Below are positions 32,057 to 40,743 of a stretch of 64,000 bases of DNA, piece after piece (position 1 is the first letter of the stretch; each line of letters opens with the position of its first letter). A program made the position numbers and the translations under genes. The notes under the pieces were generated by a model. The model worked only from the letters and a program-made list of their open reading frames with translations. It had not been told where the DNA came from and ran no database searches. This DNA comes from Kitasatospora sp. GAS204B (GTDB taxonomy: Bacteria > Actinomycetota > Actinomycetes > Streptomycetales > Streptomycetaceae), in assembly GCF_029892155.1 (NCBI RefSeq), contig NZ_JARZAG010000007.1, forward strand, positions 62,001 to 126,000. The letters run 5' to 3'.

Positions 32057-32108
32057 CGGCCGTGCGACCGCGCCGGTCCGGCGGGGCGCCCCCGTCGGAG
32101 CGCGTCGG

Positions 32109-32999
32109 TCAGATCGCGTCGAGCCGGGCCAGCTCCTCGCCGGTCAGCCGCAGGGCACCGGCCGCCAGGTTCTCGACCAGGTGGTCCGGATTGCCGGTGC
32201 CCGGGATCGCCAGCACGTGCGGCCCCTGCTGCAGGGTCCAGGCCAGCCGCACCTGGGCGGCCGAAGCCCCGTGCGCCGCCGCGATGTCGAGCACCGCCTG
32301 GTCCTCCGCCCCGCCGGCGCCGCCCTCGCGCCCCTCCCCCGCGATCGCGAAGAACGGCACGAACGCCACGCCCTGCTCCCCGCAGATCCGCAGCACCTCG
32401 CGCTGTTCGGCCGTGGCACCGATGCCGAATCGGTTCTGCACGCAGACCACCGGCGCGACGGCCTGAGCGGCGGCGAGCTGCTCGGCGCTGGCGTTGGAGA
32501 CGCCCAGGTGCCGGATCAGCCCCGCCTCGCGCAGCTCGGCCAGCGCGCCGAACCGCTCGACGAACGGTTCCACCGCTGGGCGATTGTTCCGCAGGTTCAC
32601 CACATCGAGGTGGTCCCGGCCGAGCTGGCGCAGGTTCTCCTCCACCTGCCCACGCAACTGCGCCGGCTCGGCCCACCACCACTCGCCGCCGCTGTCGCGG
32701 CCCGGCCCGACCTTGGTGGTGATCACCAGGTCCTCCGGGTAGGGCGCGAGAGCGGTGTTGATCAGCTCGTTGGCGGAGCGGAGCGAGGAGAAGTAGAAGG
32801 CCGCGGTGTCGATGTGGTTCACCCCGAGCTCCACCGCCCGCCGCAGCACCCCGAGCGCCCGCTCGCGCTCACTGGGCGTGCCGAGGTCGAAGGGGCCGCT
32901 GCCGGTGAGGCGCATGGCGCCGAAGCCGAGCCGATTGACCGTCAGGTCGCCGAGCTGCCAGGTGCCGGCCGAGGACGCGGTGATCGTCTGGGGAGTCAT
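32109..32999 (-). CDS. aldo/keto reductase family oxidoreductase
   Basis: 296 residues, a TIM-barrel NADPH-dependent reductase. Asp (NHIDTA), Tyr (AAFYFS) and Lys (ITTKVG) of the AKR tetrad are present, but the usual catalytic His is replaced: the matching segment reads DVVNLRNNR. This substitution occurs in a known YdbC-like branch. A C-terminal LAIPGTGNPDHL loop binds cofactor phosphate. It converges with the monooxygenase gene. No partner regulator adjoins it. The substrate is unknown. Confidence 0.88.
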   Translation of the reverse strand: MTPQTITASSAGTWQLGDLTVNRLGFGAMRLTGSGPFDLGTPSERERALGVLRRAVELGVNHIDTAAFYFSSLRSANELINTALAPYPEDLVITTKVGPGRDSGGEWWWAEPAQLRGQVEENLRQLGRDHLDVVNLRNNRPAVEPFVERFGALAELREAGLIRHLGVSNASAEQLAAAQAVAPVVCVQNRFGIGATAEQREVLRICGEQGVAFVPFFAIAGEGREGGAGGAEDQAVLDIAAAHGASAAQVRLAWTLQQGPHVLAIPGTGNPDHLVENLAAGALRLTGEELARLDAI

Positions 33000-33183
33000 G
33001 CCGGGGAGTAAATCACAGCTTCGCGAAATATCCCAAGGTGTTAACTATCGGGCGGATTACCCGAATTGATAACGAGCGAGGGGCTCGCGGAGTTCCCGTT
33101 GAACGGGTTTTCGCCGGACCATTCCCGGCGCCGTGGCCAGTGCCCAACGCGGTCGGGGCGGTCGGGCTGACATCCGGAGAGCT

Positions 33184-33194
33184 CTGTATTACAG
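33184..33194. promoter_or_regulatory. palindrome at the toxin-antitoxin promoter
   Basis: CTGTATTACAG is an 11-base perfect dyad eight bases before the antitoxin ATG, in an unusually AT-rich spot. It probably serves as the autoregulatory operator overlapping the -10 region. Confidence 0.55.
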
Positions 33195-33201
33195 TTGGAA
33201 T

Positions 33202-33480
33202 ATGAGCGATAAAGCCAAGCTGAGCATCAGCCTCGACGAAGCGCTCGGGGCCAGACTGCGAGAGGTCGCCGCGCAGCGCCAGGAGCAGATCTCCACGGTT
33301 GTCACGCATGCTTTGATCGACTATTTCACCACCGAGCAGCGTCGTCTCGACGGCCTTGTCGCCATGGAGGAGTACCAGCACGAGCACGGCGCCTTCACTG
33401 CGGACGAACGCCGCGCGGCCTCGGAACGAGTGGACGAGCTCATGGGCTGGTCCGCCAGTCCCGGACGGCAGAGCGCGTGA
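33202..33480 (+). CDS. ribbon-helix-helix antitoxin (VapB-like)
   Basis: 92 residues from ATG 33202. The start KAKLSISLDEALGARLREVAAQRQEQISTVVTHALIDYF matches a ribbon-helix-helix DNA-binding domain (strand then two helices). The charged C-terminal half is the expected toxin-binding tail. It is followed by a PIN-domain toxin overlapping by four bases (GTGA). It should repress its own promoter through the palindrome upstream and neutralise the toxin. Confidence 0.82.
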   Translation: MSDKAKLSISLDEALGARLREVAAQRQEQISTVVTHALIDYFTTEQRRLDGLVAMEEYQHEHGAFTADERRAASERVDELMGWSASPGRQSA

Positions 33481-33866
33481 GCGCCATCGTCTATGACACC
33501 GGGGCACTGATCGCCGCCGAAAGGAACCGCCGCACCTTCGTGGCGCAGCACGAGACCCTGCTCGCCGCGCGGGTGCGGCCCCTGGTGCCGGCCGGCGTGC
33601 TGGCCCAGGCGTGGAACGCCCGCCCCTCCTCGGCGGTGCTGCATCGAGTACTGCGCGGCTGCGAGGTGCTGCCGCTCACCGAGTCGCGGGCCAAGGCGGC
33701 CGCCGAACTCTGCCACCGCGCCGGGAGCAATGACGCGGTGGATGCCAGTGTCGTCCTCACCGCGATCGAGTACCTCGACGCGCCGATCCTCACCGACGAC
33801 CTCGGGGACCTCGGCAAGCTGGTCGACGCCTCTGGACACACGAGGATCAGAGTCGCCCGCCCGTAG
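33477..33866 (+). CDS. PIN-domain ribonuclease toxin (VapC-like)
   Basis: 129 residues from GTG 33477. PIN-domain acidic residues are visible: Asp7 in IVYDTGALIAAE, Glu in the same segment, Asp in SNDAVDASVV, and Asp in APILTDDLGDL. VapC toxins cleave tRNA or rRNA when free of antitoxin. The start overlaps the antitoxin gene by four bases, so synthesis is coupled. This places it in the type II toxin-antitoxin class. Confidence 0.85.
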   Translation: MSAIVYDTGALIAAERNRRTFVAQHETLLAARVRPLVPAGVLAQAWNARPSSAVLHRVLRGCEVLPLTESRAKAAAELCHRAGSNDAVDASVVLTAIEYLDAPILTDDLGDLGKLVDASGHTRIRVARP

Positions 33867-33918
33867 GGCACAGGGCTGGGCGATCCTGTCGGCGCCTGAC
33901 TTTCCAGCCCTCCACTCC

Positions 33919-35139
33919 CTAGCCCTCCACTCCCCAGCCCTCCGCATGACGCAGTCGGCGCACCGAAGCGTCCGCCAGCGGGGCCACCGCCGCGAAACCG
34001 GCCACCAGGCCGGCGACGATGGTCACCCGGGCGCCGCCGAAGGCGTGGGCCAGCGGGCCGACGGAGAGCTGGCCGATCGGGATCGCGAGGTAGCTGAGCA
34101 GGTCGCCGCAGGAGGAGACCCGGGAGAGCACGGACGCGGGCACGTGCTCCTGCAGCGAGGTGTCCCAGGCGATGCCGGTGACGGACGAGCCCAGCCCGCC
34201 GGTGAAGGCGGCGGCGATCAACCACGGCGCGTCCAACCCGGCCCCGAGCGCGAGCAGCAGCAACGTACCTAGCGCGCAGGCAAGTTGACCAAGCCGCAAC
34301 AGATGACGGACCGTCACCCGGTACATCAGCACGCTGGTCAGCAGCAGCCCGAGGCCGCGCGCGCTCAGCACGAAGCCCCAGGTCGCCGCAGAGCTGCGCT
34401 GTTGGGTGAGCAGCGGGCCCAGGATCTGCCAAGTGCCGGTCTGCACCAGGTTGATGACGAAGAAGGCCCAGCTGCCCAGCCAGACCCAGCGGATCCGGCG
34501 GAACTCCGTCCAGCCCTGGCGGATGTCGCCGAGCAGCGAGGCGCTTCGGGGCAGCGGATCGGCCTCGGCCGCCGCCAACCTCGCCAGGCAGCCCGCCGCC
34601 AGCAGATAGCTCAGCGCGTCGAGAGCGATCGCCGGACCGCCGCCCACCCCCACCACCAGCAGACCCGAGACGCTCGGCCCGAGGATCTTGGTGGCGTTGC
34701 GGGTCGACCCGAGCAGCGCGTTCGCCCGCTGGAGCTGGGCCGTCCCGACCAACTGCGGCACCACACCACGCAACGCCGGCGTGGTGAACGCGGCCAGCAC
34801 CCCGTTGAGCAGTTCCAGCGCCGCCACCGGGAGCAGCGCGTAGTGGCCGGTGAGCAGCAGTGCGGCGACCGCGCCCTGGGTGAGGGCCGAACCCAGATTG
34901 GCCGTCACCAGTACCGTCCGGCGCGGAAACCGGTCGGCGGTGGCCCCGCCCACCAGCAGGAACGCCAGCATCGGCACCATGCGGGCGGCCAGCACCAGGC
35001 CGAGGTCCCCGCTGCGCCCGGAGGCGTCCAGCACCGCGAACGCCAGAGCGACCGGCGCCATCGAGCTGCCGAGCAGCGAGACCGACTGGCCGGTGAAGAA
35101 CCAGCGGAAGGCAGGGGTGCGCAGGGGTGACGGGCTCAT
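33919..35139 (-). CDS. MFS transporter
   Basis: 406 residues with about 12 membrane helices. The loop GGATADRFPRRTVLVTANLG between helices 2 and 3 is the major facilitator motif A. Overall character (FFTGQSVSLLGSSMAPVALAFAVLD start) is that of the MFS_3/enterobactin-exporter-like drug efflux group. It is divergent from an ArsR-type regulator gene, the usual arrangement for a regulated efflux pump. Substrate not evident. A run of CCCTCCACTCC-type repeats (33904-33940) lies at its 3' end. Confidence 0.85.
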   Translation of the reverse strand: MSPSPLRTPAFRWFFTGQSVSLLGSSMAPVALAFAVLDASGRSGDLGLVLAARMVPMLAFLLVGGATADRFPRRTVLVTANLGSALTQGAVAALLLTGHYALLPVAALELLNGVLAAFTTPALRGVVPQLVGTAQLQRANALLGSTRNATKILGPSVSGLLVVGVGGGPAIALDALSYLLAAGCLARLAAAEADPLPRSASLLGDIRQGWTEFRRIRWVWLGSWAFFVINLVQTGTWQILGPLLTQQRSSAATWGFVLSARGLGLLLTSVLMYRVTVRHLLRLGQLACALGTLLLLALGAGLDAPWLIAAAFTGGLGSSVTGIAWDTSLQEHVPASVLSRVSSCGDLLSYLAIPIGQLSVGPLAHAFGGARVTIVAGLVAGFAAVAPLADASVRRLRHAEGWGVEG

Positions 35140-35244
35140 CCGCCCGAGTGTTCGCCGGCCGGCCGGCCCGGACTATCGTTTCGGCAGGAGGCGAAAGCGA
35201 CGGGGGACGGAAGCGACAGGCGACGAAGGAGACGGGGACGAAGG

Positions 35245-36222
35245 ATGACGCTGCTGCGGTTGAGCCCGCTGGCCCTGTCCCGCTCCCGGTTCGCACTCTC
35301 GCCGCTCGCCGAGACGCTGGGGACGCTGATCGAACTGGGCAAGTCGCAGCCGGACCCGTCGTTCGCCGCCTGGCACGCCCGCCACCACCCGGTGTTCACC
35401 GCCGCGATCGCCACCGACCCGTTCGCCCGAGGCCTGGTGCGGCTGCTCAGCTCCACCAAGTGGTTGCCCGAGCATGTCGTCCTGCCGCCCCTGGACGGCA
35501 TGCGCACCACGTTGGGCCCCGAGCTGGCCCGGGTCGCCGCCTTCTCCGACCAGCGGGTGCGGGCCCAGCTGGAGCAGTCGGTCGCGCACAGCTGGCAGCG
35601 CCACGACCTGAGTTGGCTCGCCGGCACCGGCTGGGCCGTGCGGACGGCCGAGCTGCTCCGCGCCGTCTGGGTCGGCCATGTCGAGCCCGACTGGCCACGC
35701 CGGCGGGCGGTGCTGGAGCGCGACGTCACCTACCGGGCCGGCCTGCTGGCCGCCTACGGCTGGCCGGGCGCGCTGCGGCAGATGAGCCGCCGCAGCACCT
35801 GGGTCGGCGCCGACGCGATCCGCTTCAGCAATCAGTCGTTCCCCGACCGTGTGGTGGGCGACGAGGGCATGCTCTTCGTCCCGGTGAGCGTCTCCAGCGG
35901 CACCTGGCTCTGCGAGGGGCCGTCCGGGCAGTACGCCCAGGTCTATCCCGCCCGCGGCTTCGCCACCTTGTCGGCCGTCCGCCCGCCCCGGGCGCTGGCC
36001 CGCCTGCTGGGCCCGGGGCGGGCGGCCGTCCTGCACGAACTGGCCGTCCCGGCCACCACCAGTGAACTCGCCGCCCAGCTCAGCCAGTCGGTCGGCACCA
36101 TCGGCGGCCACCTGGCCGTCCTGCGCGAGGCGGACCTGGTGGCCGGCACCCGGGTCGGGCGGCGGGTGGTGTACCGGCGCACGGAGTTGGGCGAGCTGCT
36201 GGTCGGCGAGCGAGCCGACTGA
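35245..36222 (+). CDS. ArsR-type winged-helix regulator with long N-terminal domain
   Basis: 325 residues. The HTH is at the C-terminus (about 255-315: ATTSELAAQLSQSVGTIGGHLAVLREADLVAGTRVGRRVVYRRT), as in ArsR-family proteins fused to a DUF5937-like N-terminal sensory domain. The metal-binding Cys pair of classic ArsR is absent. Divergent from the MFS gene by 105 bases, it probably represses that pump. Its ATG is preceded by GAAGG. Confidence 0.85.
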   Translation: MTLLRLSPLALSRSRFALSPLAETLGTLIELGKSQPDPSFAAWHARHHPVFTAAIATDPFARGLVRLLSSTKWLPEHVVLPPLDGMRTTLGPELARVAAFSDQRVRAQLEQSVAHSWQRHDLSWLAGTGWAVRTAELLRAVWVGHVEPDWPRRRAVLERDVTYRAGLLAAYGWPGALRQMSRRSTWVGADAIRFSNQSFPDRVVGDEGMLFVPVSVSSGTWLCEGPSGQYAQVYPARGFATLSAVRPPRALARLLGPGRAAVLHELAVPATTSELAAQLSQSVGTIGGHLAVLREADLVAGTRVGRRVVYRRTELGELLVGERAD

Positions 36223-36240
36223 AACCCCCAGGGCTTCGCG

Positions 36241-36948
36241 TTACCAGGGCAGGGTGCCCTCGGCGTAGAAGTAGCCGCCCGTGGGGCCGTCCGGGCCCAC
36301 CTGTGCCATCCGCACGATGATCTCGGCGCCCTGCTCGACGGTCTGGATGCCGGTGTTCCCGTTCAGGTCGGTCTTGGTGAAACCCGGCTCGACCGCGTTG
36401 ATCCGCATGGCCGGGAACGCCTTCGCGTACTGCACCGTGATCATGTTGACCGCGGCCTTCGACGCCGGATAGGCCACCCCCGGGTAGGCGTAACCCGGTG
36501 TGCCCGGGGTGCTGGCCACGGTCAGCGAGGCCAGTCCGCTGCTCACGTTGACCACGACCGGTGCGGCCGAACGCTCGAGCAGCGGGAGGAACGCGTGGGT
36601 GACGCGCACCAGGCCGAACACGTTCGTCTCGAAGGTCGTCCGCATCAGGTCGGCGGTCACGTCCGCGGCGCCGATCACCGCGTTGCCGTCGCCCCGCTCC
36701 TCGATGCCGGCGTTGTTGACCAGGATGTCCAGCCCGCCGCCGGCCTCGATGGCCTGGACGGCGGCCCGCACGGACGCGTCGTCGGTGACGTCGAGCTGGA
36801 CGGCCCGCGCGCCCAGTTGCTCGGCGGCCCGGCGCCCGCGTTCGGCGTCCCGGCTCCCGAGGTAGACGGTGTGGCCCGCGGCGACGAGTCGGCGGGCGGT
36901 CTCGAACCCGAGACCCTTGTTCGCTCCGGTGATCAGTGTCGCTGTCAT
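36241..36948 (-). CDS. short-chain dehydrogenase/reductase
   Basis: 235 residues from ATG 36948; the longer open frame upstream overlaps the divergent regulator and is not coding. It is a classical SDR: TGANKGLG (8-15) cofactor loop, DVTDD, LVNNAG (77-82), Ser136/137 and the catalytic Tyr160-xxx-Lys164. The TG-N-KGLG variant is that of carbonyl-reductase-like SDRs. It lies 102 bases divergent from an XRE-type regulator of the class that usually controls an adjacent oxidoreductase. Substrate unknown. Confidence 0.9.
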   Translation of the reverse strand: MTATLITGANKGLGFETARRLVAAGHTVYLGSRDAERGRRAAEQLGARAVQLDVTDDASVRAAVQAIEAGGGLDILVNNAGIEERGDGNAVIGAADVTADLMRTTFETNVFGLVRVTHAFLPLLERSAAPVVVNVSSGLASLTVASTPGTPGYAYPGVAYPASKAAVNMITVQYAKAFPAMRINAVEPGFTKTDLNGNTGIQTVEQGAEIIVRMAQVGPDGPTGGYFYAEGTLPW

Positions 36949-37050
36949 GCCTCCACGATGCGGCGCGGCCGCGCGGTCAGCCAGACGTCCCGGCTTCCTG
37001 GGACTGCCAGTACCAGGACGATCCGGGCGGCGCGGTGCACAGTGGGTGTC

Positions 37051-37881
37051 ATGGCGACCACGGAGTTCGGGCACACGGTGCGACGCTGGCGCGACCGGAT
37101 CTCCCCGGAGGCGGCCGGCCTGCCCGTCGGCGGCCATCGCCGCGCGGCCGGCCTGCGCCGCGAAGAACTCGCCCTGCTGGCCGGGATCTCGGTCGACTAC
37201 GTCACCCGCCTCGAACAGGGCCGGGCCGCCAACCCCTCGGAGCAGGTCGTCGAGGCCCTCGGCCGGGCCCTGCGCGTCTCCGCGGCCGAGCGCGAGCACC
37301 TGTTCCACGTCGCCGGCCTGGTGCCACCGGGCCAGGGCACGGTGCCCGCCTACATCACACCGAGCGTTCAGCGGCTGCTGGACCGCCTGACCGGCACACC
37401 CGTCGCGGTCAGCGACGCGACCTGGACGCTGCTGCTGGCCAACCCGCTGTACACGGCGCTGATGGGCCGGTTCCACGGCAACGAGCGCAACGCGGTGTGG
37501 CGCAACTTCCTCGGCTCCGGCACCCGCGTGCGCCACACCCCGCAGTCCCGGCGCGCCCTCGAAGCCGCCCAGGTCGCCCAGCTGCGCGCGACGGCCAACC
37601 GCTACCCGGCGGACCAGCGCCTGCGCCGCCTGATCGCCGAACTGCGCGCCAACAGCCCCCGGTTCGCCGAACTCTGGGACTCCGGAGCCGTGAGCCGGCA
37701 CGAGGCGTCGCGCAAGACCATCGACCACCCGCAGGTGGGCCCGCTGACGCTGGACTGCGACGTGCTCAGCGTCGCCGGCAGCGACCTGCGCATCATGATC
37801 TACACGGCCGAGCCCGACACCGAGGACGCGCAACGGCTGGCGCTGCTCGCGGTGCTGGGCACGCAGACGTTCGTCGGGTAG
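37051..37881 (+). CDS. XRE regulator with MmyB-like ligand-binding domain
   Basis: 276 residues from ATG 37051. The HTH (about 25-75) contains GLRREELALLAGISVDYVTRLEQGR, standard for the MmyB-like class, and the C-terminal domain (about 105-275) has DATWTLLLANPLYTALMGRF and HPQVGPLTLDCDVL, matching the MLTR ligand-binding domain, which may bind a fatty acid. Regulators of this type generally control a divergent SDR gene, which is present here. Confidence 0.9.
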   Translation: MATTEFGHTVRRWRDRISPEAAGLPVGGHRRAAGLRREELALLAGISVDYVTRLEQGRAANPSEQVVEALGRALRVSAAEREHLFHVAGLVPPGQGTVPAYITPSVQRLLDRLTGTPVAVSDATWTLLLANPLYTALMGRFHGNERNAVWRNFLGSGTRVRHTPQSRRALEAAQVAQLRATANRYPADQRLRRLIAELRANSPRFAELWDSGAVSRHEASRKTIDHPQVGPLTLDCDVLSVAGSDLRIMIYTAEPDTEDAQRLALLAVLGTQTFVG

Positions 37882-37939
37882 CGGCGTGACCGTTGGGCTC
37901 GTCAATCGTCAACTGGCCTGGGGAGCCGGAGACAGAAGC

Positions 37940-38299
37940 TCACCTTGCAGTGTCAGACCTGTTGACGATCGTTCGGAGTTCGCGGGCGCTTCGGGGTGAC
38001 AGTGCGTTCATCACCGTGTCGAGGAGGGCGCGGGCTTCCAGCGGATCGCCGCAGCAGTACCAGTGCACGTTGCCCCACTCGTCGTCGTGCCACAACTGGC
38101 GCTCAGGGCAGCGGGCGTAGTCCCTCCACAGGCGTACGGCGGCGGTGACATCCCCCGGTAGCAGGTAACTCCGGGTGCGCTCGAGGCGGGCGATCTCGGA
38201 GAGCGCCCGCGAGGAGACACCGTCGATCACCGGCCTTGACCCCCGTGCCCGGCGCAGGGGGAGACTGGCCCGGATGCGCTCTGGCCGTCTACGCGGCAT
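37940..38299 (-). CDS. hypothetical actinobacterial protein
   Basis: 119 residues, not recognised. The start is Arg-rich. The middle has a W-R-D-Y-A-R-C-P-E-R-Q-L-W-H-D-D-E-W-G-N motif followed by YCCGDPLEARALLDTVM, a distinctive Cys/Trp/His-rich patch that could bind a metal or fold around disulfides. GC3 is high, supporting a real gene. The neighbours are a convergent regulator and an upstream phosphotransferase on the same strand 114 bases away. No function can be proposed. Confidence 0.65.
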   Translation of the reverse strand: MPRRRPERIRASLPLRRARGSRPVIDGVSSRALSEIARLERTRSYLLPGDVTAAVRLWRDYARCPERQLWHDDEWGNVHWYCCGDPLEARALLDTVMNALSPRSARELRTIVNRSDTAR

Positions 38300-38413
38300 G
38301 GACCTTTCGGTTCGTCGTCACGCGGCCCATGGTGCCACGGTCTCGAATTCCTCTCGAACGGGTTTACTCGTCCGTGAGTTCGTCACCGATCCTGCGCCCC
38401 GGGCCATCTTGGC

Positions 38414-39367
38414 TCAGCCCAGCGCGTCCAGCAGGGCGGTGACATAGGCATCCAGCCGCTCCTCCACCGCTCGCGTCGTCAGCTCTGTCCTCCCTGCCGC
38501 CCGCCACGGCTGCGCCACCAACCGCACTTCTTCCGAGCACGCCAGCCCGTCCCGCACCTGCCAGTACAGCCGCTCGCTCGCGGCCGCGGCCAGCACCCCG
38601 CCGGCCTCCTCATACGCCTCAGCGAACCGCAGACCCCACGCCGGGCCGTGCAGCAGCGCGAGATTGGTGGAGCAGTGCGCCACATCGAGGTCCGCCGGGC
38701 CCCAGGAAGTCGCTGCCCAGTCGACGACGCCGGTGATCCTGGCACCTGCCGGCCCCGAGGGCGGCACGTCGAACAGCACGTTGCCTGGTTGGAAGTCCCG
38801 GTGCAGGAACCGCCCTTCATAGGGCGGCGCGGGCCTGCGGATCACATCGATCGCCGCCGCCCATGCCGCCGCGTCGGCGCCCTTCGGAGTCACGACGGTG
38901 TCGGCGGTCGTCAACGCCACGTACTCCCGGGGCCGCTCAGCGGGTCGCAACGCGTGGATCGCCACGAGTTGACGGGCCAGCAGAGGAACGCGCGCCTCCA
39001 CTCCCACATCGTCGAGGACCGTCCGGCCCGCCAGATGCGTCATCAGGAGCGACGGATACTCGCAATGCGCGGCGGTCGGATCAACCGCGACCAGCCCAGG
39101 AGCCGGCACACCGGTCCCCGCGAGCAGGGCCAGGGCGCCGGCCTCCCTGTCCAGCCAGTCCTCGGCATACTCCACGTTGACGAAGGTCCGCAGCACCAGG
39201 TAGCGGGTACCTCCGTCCCGCGTGCCGATGGTCAGCCTCCGCATGTCGGCCGTGATGCCGCCGTGCAGCACCTCGGCTCTGACGACCCGTTCACCGACCT
39301 CCAGGTGCCGGCCCACCCAGGCCAGCGTCAACGGTAGGACAGCCGCCGTCTCATCGTGGTTGGTCAC
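38414..39367 (-). CDS. aminoglycoside phosphotransferase-family kinase
   Basis: 317 residues of the APH/choline-kinase fold. The catalytic loop is His189-Arg-Asp191-Phe-Gln-Pro-Gly-Asn196, and the metal-binding Asp216 is in GVVDWAA. The N-terminal lobe (about 1-110) lacks an obvious Lys-rich nucleotide loop beyond YLVLRTF. These enzymes phosphorylate antibiotics, sugars or other small molecules; specific resistance cannot be claimed. It may be coupled to a small upstream ORF whose stop lies 17 bases inside this gene. Confidence 0.85.
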   Translation of the reverse strand: MTNHDETAAVLPLTLAWVGRHLEVGERVVRAEVLHGGITADMRRLTIGTRDGGTRYLVLRTFVNVEYAEDWLDREAGALALLAGTGVPAPGLVAVDPTAAHCEYPSLLMTHLAGRTVLDDVGVEARVPLLARQLVAIHALRPAERPREYVALTTADTVVTPKGADAAAWAAAIDVIRRPAPPYEGRFLHRDFQPGNVLFDVPPSGPAGARITGVVDWAATSWGPADLDVAHCSTNLALLHGPAWGLRFAEAYEEAGGVLAAAASERLYWQVRDGLACSEEVRLVAQPWRAAGRTELTTRAVEERLDAYVTALLDALG

Positions 39368-39566
39368 CGTGCCACCTCATCATCCGGAGGGCGGCACGCG
39401 CGAGTTCCATGCGGGAGCCGGAACGGCCATCGCCGCCGAGCACCATGGCGTGAAGGTCGTCGCTGTCGAACCGGTGAACTGCCGCGCCCTCGGTGCCGCA
39501 CTCGAAGCGGCCGAAGTCGTGGACGTGGACGTGGACTCGGTAGCGGCCGACTCCCTCGGCGCGCAC
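39351..39566 (-). CDS. small hypothetical protein upstream of the phosphotransferase
   Basis: 71 residues from GTG 39566. The sequence RYRVHVHVHDFGRFECG then DSDDLHAMVLGGDGRSGSRMELARAALRMMRWHG looks like a folded strand-helix protein, and third codon positions are strongly GC-rich. It overlaps the start of the phosphotransferase by 17 bases, so the two may be coupled. Not recognised as any family. The ribosome site is weak. Confidence 0.5.
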   Translation of the reverse strand: MRAEGVGRYRVHVHVHDFGRFECGTEGAAVHRFDSDDLHAMVLGGDGRSGSRMELARAALRMMRWHGDQPR

Positions 39567-39708
39567 CGTACGAGCGAGACCGCCCTGGCTGCCCGCCTAC
39601 GCCCCCGAGCCCGGCAGTCGGACCGCCCAGCACAGGATCGCCCCACGGGCATCGGCATGAAGCTTCGAGACTGGCGCGCTCCTACAGCGGGACGGCAGGA
39701 TCGGCAGC

Positions 39709-40743
39709 ATGCGGATTCTCGTTCTCGGCGGCACGTGGTTCCTCGGGAAGGCCGTTGTCGACGGCGCCCTCGCGCGAGGCTGGGAGGTGTCGACGTTCAG
39801 CCGGGGCCGCTCCGGACTTCCCGCCGCGCAGGCGCAGCACATCGCCGGTGACCGGCTAGCGCCTGAGGACCTCCGCAGGCTGGCGTCCCACGGCCCCTGG
39901 GACGCTGTGATCGACACGTCCAGCACGGAGTTGTCGCCGCGCGGTGTCCTCCTCAGCACCACCGAGCTCCGTGACCAGGTCCGGCACTGGGTGCACATCT
40001 CCACGGTGTCGGTCTACCAGGGCTGGCCGCATCGGAAGCTGACCGAGGACAGCCCGGTGCTGGACTGCCCGCCTGACGCGGACGAGACCTTCGGGTACAC
40101 CGGCCCTGACGGATCGCCAACCATCTACGGCTTTCAGAAAGCCGGCGGTGAGCGGGCGGTGACCAGCGTCTTCGGCGCCGATGCCGTCACCCTCCTCCGG
40201 CCTGGAGTGATTCTGGGCCCGGGTGAGTACGTGGGTCGACTCCCCTGGTGGCTGAGCAGAGCGGCACGAGGCGGAAACATCCTGGCTCCGGCACCACCTG
40301 ACCGGAAAGTCCAGCCGGTCGACGTCCGAGACGTGGCCACGTTCGCGCTCGACCGCGCCGACGTCGCCGAGGGCGACATCTTCAACGTCACCCACCCTCA
40401 GGGGATCACCTTCGGAGGGTTCGTAGCGGAGTGCCTGCGCGTCACCGAAGGAGCAGGGCAGCCGGTGTGGGTGGACGACCGGCTGCTGATCGAGCACGGG
40501 GTCACGGAGTGGACCGAGCTCCCACTGTGGCGTACCCACCAGGGGGTGTGGAGCGTTGATTCGACCCGGGCAGTAGGAGCGGGGATGCGCTTCCGGTCCA
40601 TCGCGCAGACCATCGCGGACACCTGGGCATGGCTGGACGCCGGTGGCGAGCTGGTGGATCACCCACGACGTCACGTGCACGGGATCAGCGAGGAGAAGGA
40701 GGCGTCGGTGCTGGCCAGCACGGCCGGGCGATCTCCCTCATGA
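39709..40743 (+). CDS. NAD-dependent epimerase/dehydratase (extended SDR)
   Basis: 344 residues. It opens with the extended-SDR cofactor loop RILVLGGTWFLGKAVVDGA. HISTVSVYQGW supplies the catalytic Ser region, and YGFQKAGGER the Tyr-xxx-Lys pair. VQPVDVRDVATFAL and FNVTHPQGITFGG are typical of NAD-dependent reductases related to plant CSP41/isoflavone-reductase-like proteins. Substrate unknown, possibly a nucleotide-sugar or a small metabolite. Its 3' end overlaps the convergent XRE/TPR gene by six bases. Confidence 0.85.
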   Translation: MRILVLGGTWFLGKAVVDGALARGWEVSTFSRGRSGLPAAQAQHIAGDRLAPEDLRRLASHGPWDAVIDTSSTELSPRGVLLSTTELRDQVRHWVHISTVSVYQGWPHRKLTEDSPVLDCPPDADETFGYTGPDGSPTIYGFQKAGGERAVTSVFGADAVTLLRPGVILGPGEYVGRLPWWLSRAARGGNILAPAPPDRKVQPVDVRDVATFALDRADVAEGDIFNVTHPQGITFGGFVAECLRVTEGAGQPVWVDDRLLIEHGVTEWTELPLWRTHQGVWSVDSTRAVGAGMRFRSIAQTIADTWAWLDAGGELVDHPRRHVHGISEEKEASVLASTAGRSPS

